Source: Acidobacteriota bacterium (lineage in GTDB: Bacteria > Acidobacteriota > Terriglobia > Acidiferrales > UBA7541). Taken from it: a stretch of DNA of 33,092 nucleotides. Below the pieces are notes generated by a model. It was not told where the DNA came from, did not search any database, and saw only the letters and a program-made list of their open reading frames with translations. The stretch covers positions 1-33,092 of the forward strand of contig JAKAOH010000018.1 in NCBI GenBank assembly GCA_021812285.1, in the 5' to 3' direction. Position numbers and translations under genes: made by a program. This document shows positions 31,291 to 33,092 of the stretch, in pieces (the stretch's first letter is position 1; each line of letters starts with the position of its first letter).

Positions 31291-33092
31291 ATGAGTTTAT
31301 CGGCAGGGGCGGCCGAGAAGGGCATGGGTACGGCGCTTCATCAATGCGCGTCATCCGTTAAGCGGGGCTTGGGACTGATGCCGGTTTTGGCGGTCTGCCT
31401 CACGTTGTTCTTTTTGGCGAGCAACGCGAGGGCGCAGGCTCTTAGCGGCATCAACGGCACCGTAACGGACAGCAGCGGCGGCGTCGTGCCAGGCGCGAAG
31501 GTTACGGTAACCAATGAAGCGACCAACGTCTCCCAGACCGCGGTCACGACTTCCGCAGGCACCTATTACGTCACCGACCTGATCCCCGGCTTGTACACGG
31601 TCAAGGTTGAAAAGCACGGGTTCAGCACTTTCATCAGCACCAACGTTAACGTTGTGGCCGGCAACGTTTCGAGCTCGAACGCAAAGCTGCAACCTGGCGA
31701 GGTTTCGCAGAAGATAACGGTCAGAGCCCCGTCCGTTTCTCTCCAAACCGAGCAGCCGCAGGTTGGAACCAACGTCACCGAAACCCTCACGCAGAATCTG
31801 CCCACGATGATTTCCGGTTCCAACCGCCAGATCGACTCCTTTATCTTTCTTGCGCCGGGCGTCACCGGCGGCGGGTTCAGCCACCGGATCAACGGCGGCG
31901 TTGACCAGCAGACTGAAGTCACCTTCAATGGCGTGCCCGAATCGTTTTCGGAAGTTTCCGGATACACGTTCTGGAACCAGCCGCCTTACGATTCCATCAA
32001 GGACGTCGACGTCCTCACCGGCACGTTCTCGGCGAAATACGGTCTTTCCCAGGGCGTCGAGCAGTATCAGACGAAATCGGGAACGAACCAGATCCACGGG
32101 GACGCGTTCCTTTTCTACCGCGATTCCTTTTTCGACGCGGCCGGCGCCTATTACGACATCAATCCAAACAGCAGCGGCGTGGTTGGCGCCCCCAACCGCG
32201 ACCATGAGATCGACTACGGCTTTTCCGCCGGCGGTCCGGTCTTCATTCCCAAGGTTTACAACGGCAAGAACAAGACCTTCTGGTACTTCAGCCTCGATAA
32301 ATACCGGCAGGCTTTCGGCCAGTCGCCGGTCAACGTGCCGTCGCAGGCGGAGACGCAGGGCAATTTCAGTGGTCTGATCAACCCCGCTACAAAACAACTG
32401 ATTCCCATCTACGTCCCGATCTCCTGGGCGACCAATCCCGCGCTGATGCCTTCCGGTTGCACTCCAGGAGCACAGCCCGGCCAGCAGTTCCCCGGAAACG
32501 TCATTCCGGGCGATTGCATCAGCACGGTTTCCCAGTCGCTTTTGAAATACGTGCCGCAACCCAATGTCACGAGCAGGACGGACAACGTTAACAACTACAA
32601 CCCGAGCTTCGTCCCCGTTGAGAACCAGAGCGATTACAGCATCAATATCGACCACACCATCAATTCAAAGCAGCAGATTCACGGCCTCTTCTGGCGCCAG
32701 TATTTCCCGACGCAGGGCGGCTGGATTCAGAATCCGCTGAACAACGCCACCTGGAACAACTTGCTGGGTCGCGCTCTCAATATCACCTATTCGTACGCGC
32801 TGACCCCCAGCTTGGTGATGACGGCCGGCTTCATGTACGTCTACCAGGCCAACGACTTCTACCAGCAGAATCCGATCGGAACGTTTGCGGGCGCGCAGCC
32901 GTCTCCCACGGGCGGCGTCTATCTGCCGGGCATCAACTTTGGCGGCGGCGCCTGGGAACCTCAGAGCTGGGGCACAGGCGGCTGGCAGTTCTCGATCAAC
33001 CACAAGACCGGCTATTCGATTGAGAACAACTGGCTGTGGCAGCACGGCCGGCACACCATCAACATGGGCGTGGACATTCGCAAATCGGCTCA
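31291..33092 (+). CDS. Oar-like TonB-dependent outer-membrane receptor (partial, C-terminus beyond window)
   Basis: 600 codons of a longer protein are present. A signal peptide ends at ARA-Q (about 46-49). Residues about 51-142 are a carboxypeptidase-regulatory-like domain (GTVTDSSGGVVPGAKVTVTN, LIPGLYTVKVEKHGF). The plug follows (about 150-290), with SIKDVDVLTGTFSAKYG and KSGTNQIHGDAF, and then the first strands of the beta-barrel (FWYFSLDKYRQ). Such Oar-like receptors are numerous in Acidobacteriota and import large substrates with TonB/ExbBD energy. GGAGGTG lies 4 nt before ATG 31291. No SusD-like partner is visible before the window ends. The substrate may be the mannose-containing glycan cut by the nearby GH38 enzyme; this is inferred from position only. 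Confidence 0.95.
   Translation, partial: MSLSAGAAEKGMGTALHQCASSVKRGLGLMPVLAVCLTLFFLASNARAQALSGINGTVTDSSGGVVPGAKVTVTNEATNVSQTAVTTSAGTYYVTDLIPGLYTVKVEKHGFSTFISTNVNVVAGNVSSSNAKLQPGEVSQKITVRAPSVSLQTEQPQVGTNVTETLTQNLPTMISGSNRQIDSFIFLAPGVTGGGFSHRINGGVDQQTEVTFNGVPESFSEVSGYTFWNQPPYDSIKDVDVLTGTFSAKYGLSQGVEQYQTKSGTNQIHGDAFLFYRDSFFDAAGAYYDINPNSSGVVGAPNRDHEIDYGFSAGGPVFIPKVYNGKNKTFWYFSLDKYRQAFGQSPVNVPSQAETQGNFSGLINPATKQLIPIYVPISWATNPALMPSGCTPGAQPGQQFPGNVIPGDCISTVSQSLLKYVPQPNVTSRTDNVNNYNPSFVPVENQSDYSINIDHTINSKQQIHGLFWRQYFPTQGGWIQNPLNNATWNNLLGRALNITYSYALTPSLVMTAGFMYVYQANDFYQQNPIGTFAGAQPSPTGGVYLPGINFGGGAWEPQSWGTGGWQFSINHKTGYSIENNWLWQHGRHTINMGVDIRKSA

Overview
The window is high-GC bacterial DNA and most likely comes from an acidobacterium (Acidobacteriota). 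The inference rests on gene families: an Oar-like TonB-dependent receptor with an N-terminal carboxypeptidase-regulatory-like domain, a winged-helix/TPR one-component regulator, three CRTAC1-type (FG-GAP plus ASPIC/UnbV) exported proteins, a divergent membrane pyrophosphatase and a one-chain pyruvate:ferredoxin oxidoreductase. No marker gene such as 16S rRNA is present, so this stays an inference.

Layout. (1) 1-7220, energy metabolism: hppA (minus strand, running off the left edge), a small multi-pass membrane protein, and a full-length nifJ-type PFOR. (2) 7221-10309, a loose region with an exported YqgE-family protein, an exported alpha/beta hydrolase, a possible 39-aa membrane peptide and a tRNA-Thr(CGT). 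(3) 10282-12824, an accessory island: a stand-alone SIR2-like gene lies between two direct copies of a 63-bp sequence (62/63 identical, offset exactly 1740 bp) made of the 5' half of tRNA-Thr plus its upstream flank. Next to it is a PIN-domain toxin preceded by a 51-aa basic protein with an ATGA overlap and foreign-looking arginine codons. (4) 13008-33092, a glycan-use region. On the minus strand lie a GH38 alpha-mannosidase, a ROK sugar kinase and a class I mannose-6-phosphate isomerase in one tight operon, followed by a secreted TPR protein, a RhaT-type sugar permease and a CRTAC1 protein. On the plus strand lie two overlapping CRTAC1 genes, a winged-helix/TPR regulator and the start of a TonB-dependent receptor.

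How the genes may work together. GH38 would release mannose outside the cytoplasm, the ROK kinase would phosphorylate it and the isomerase would make fructose-6-phosphate. RhaT, the CRTAC1 proteins, the TPR protein, the regulator and the outer-membrane receptor look like the uptake, surface and control parts of the same locus, which has no SusD. PFOR and the H+-pyrophosphatase fit a lifestyle with low-oxygen, energy-saving metabolism.

The most unusual items are the tRNA-repeat-bracketed SIR2 gene, the small basic protein/PIN pair, the SusD-less mannoside locus, a 61-aa reading frame overlapping rhaT by ATGA, and several genes whose -10 box lies only 7-10 bp before the ATG, which suggests leaderless or near-leaderless mRNAs.
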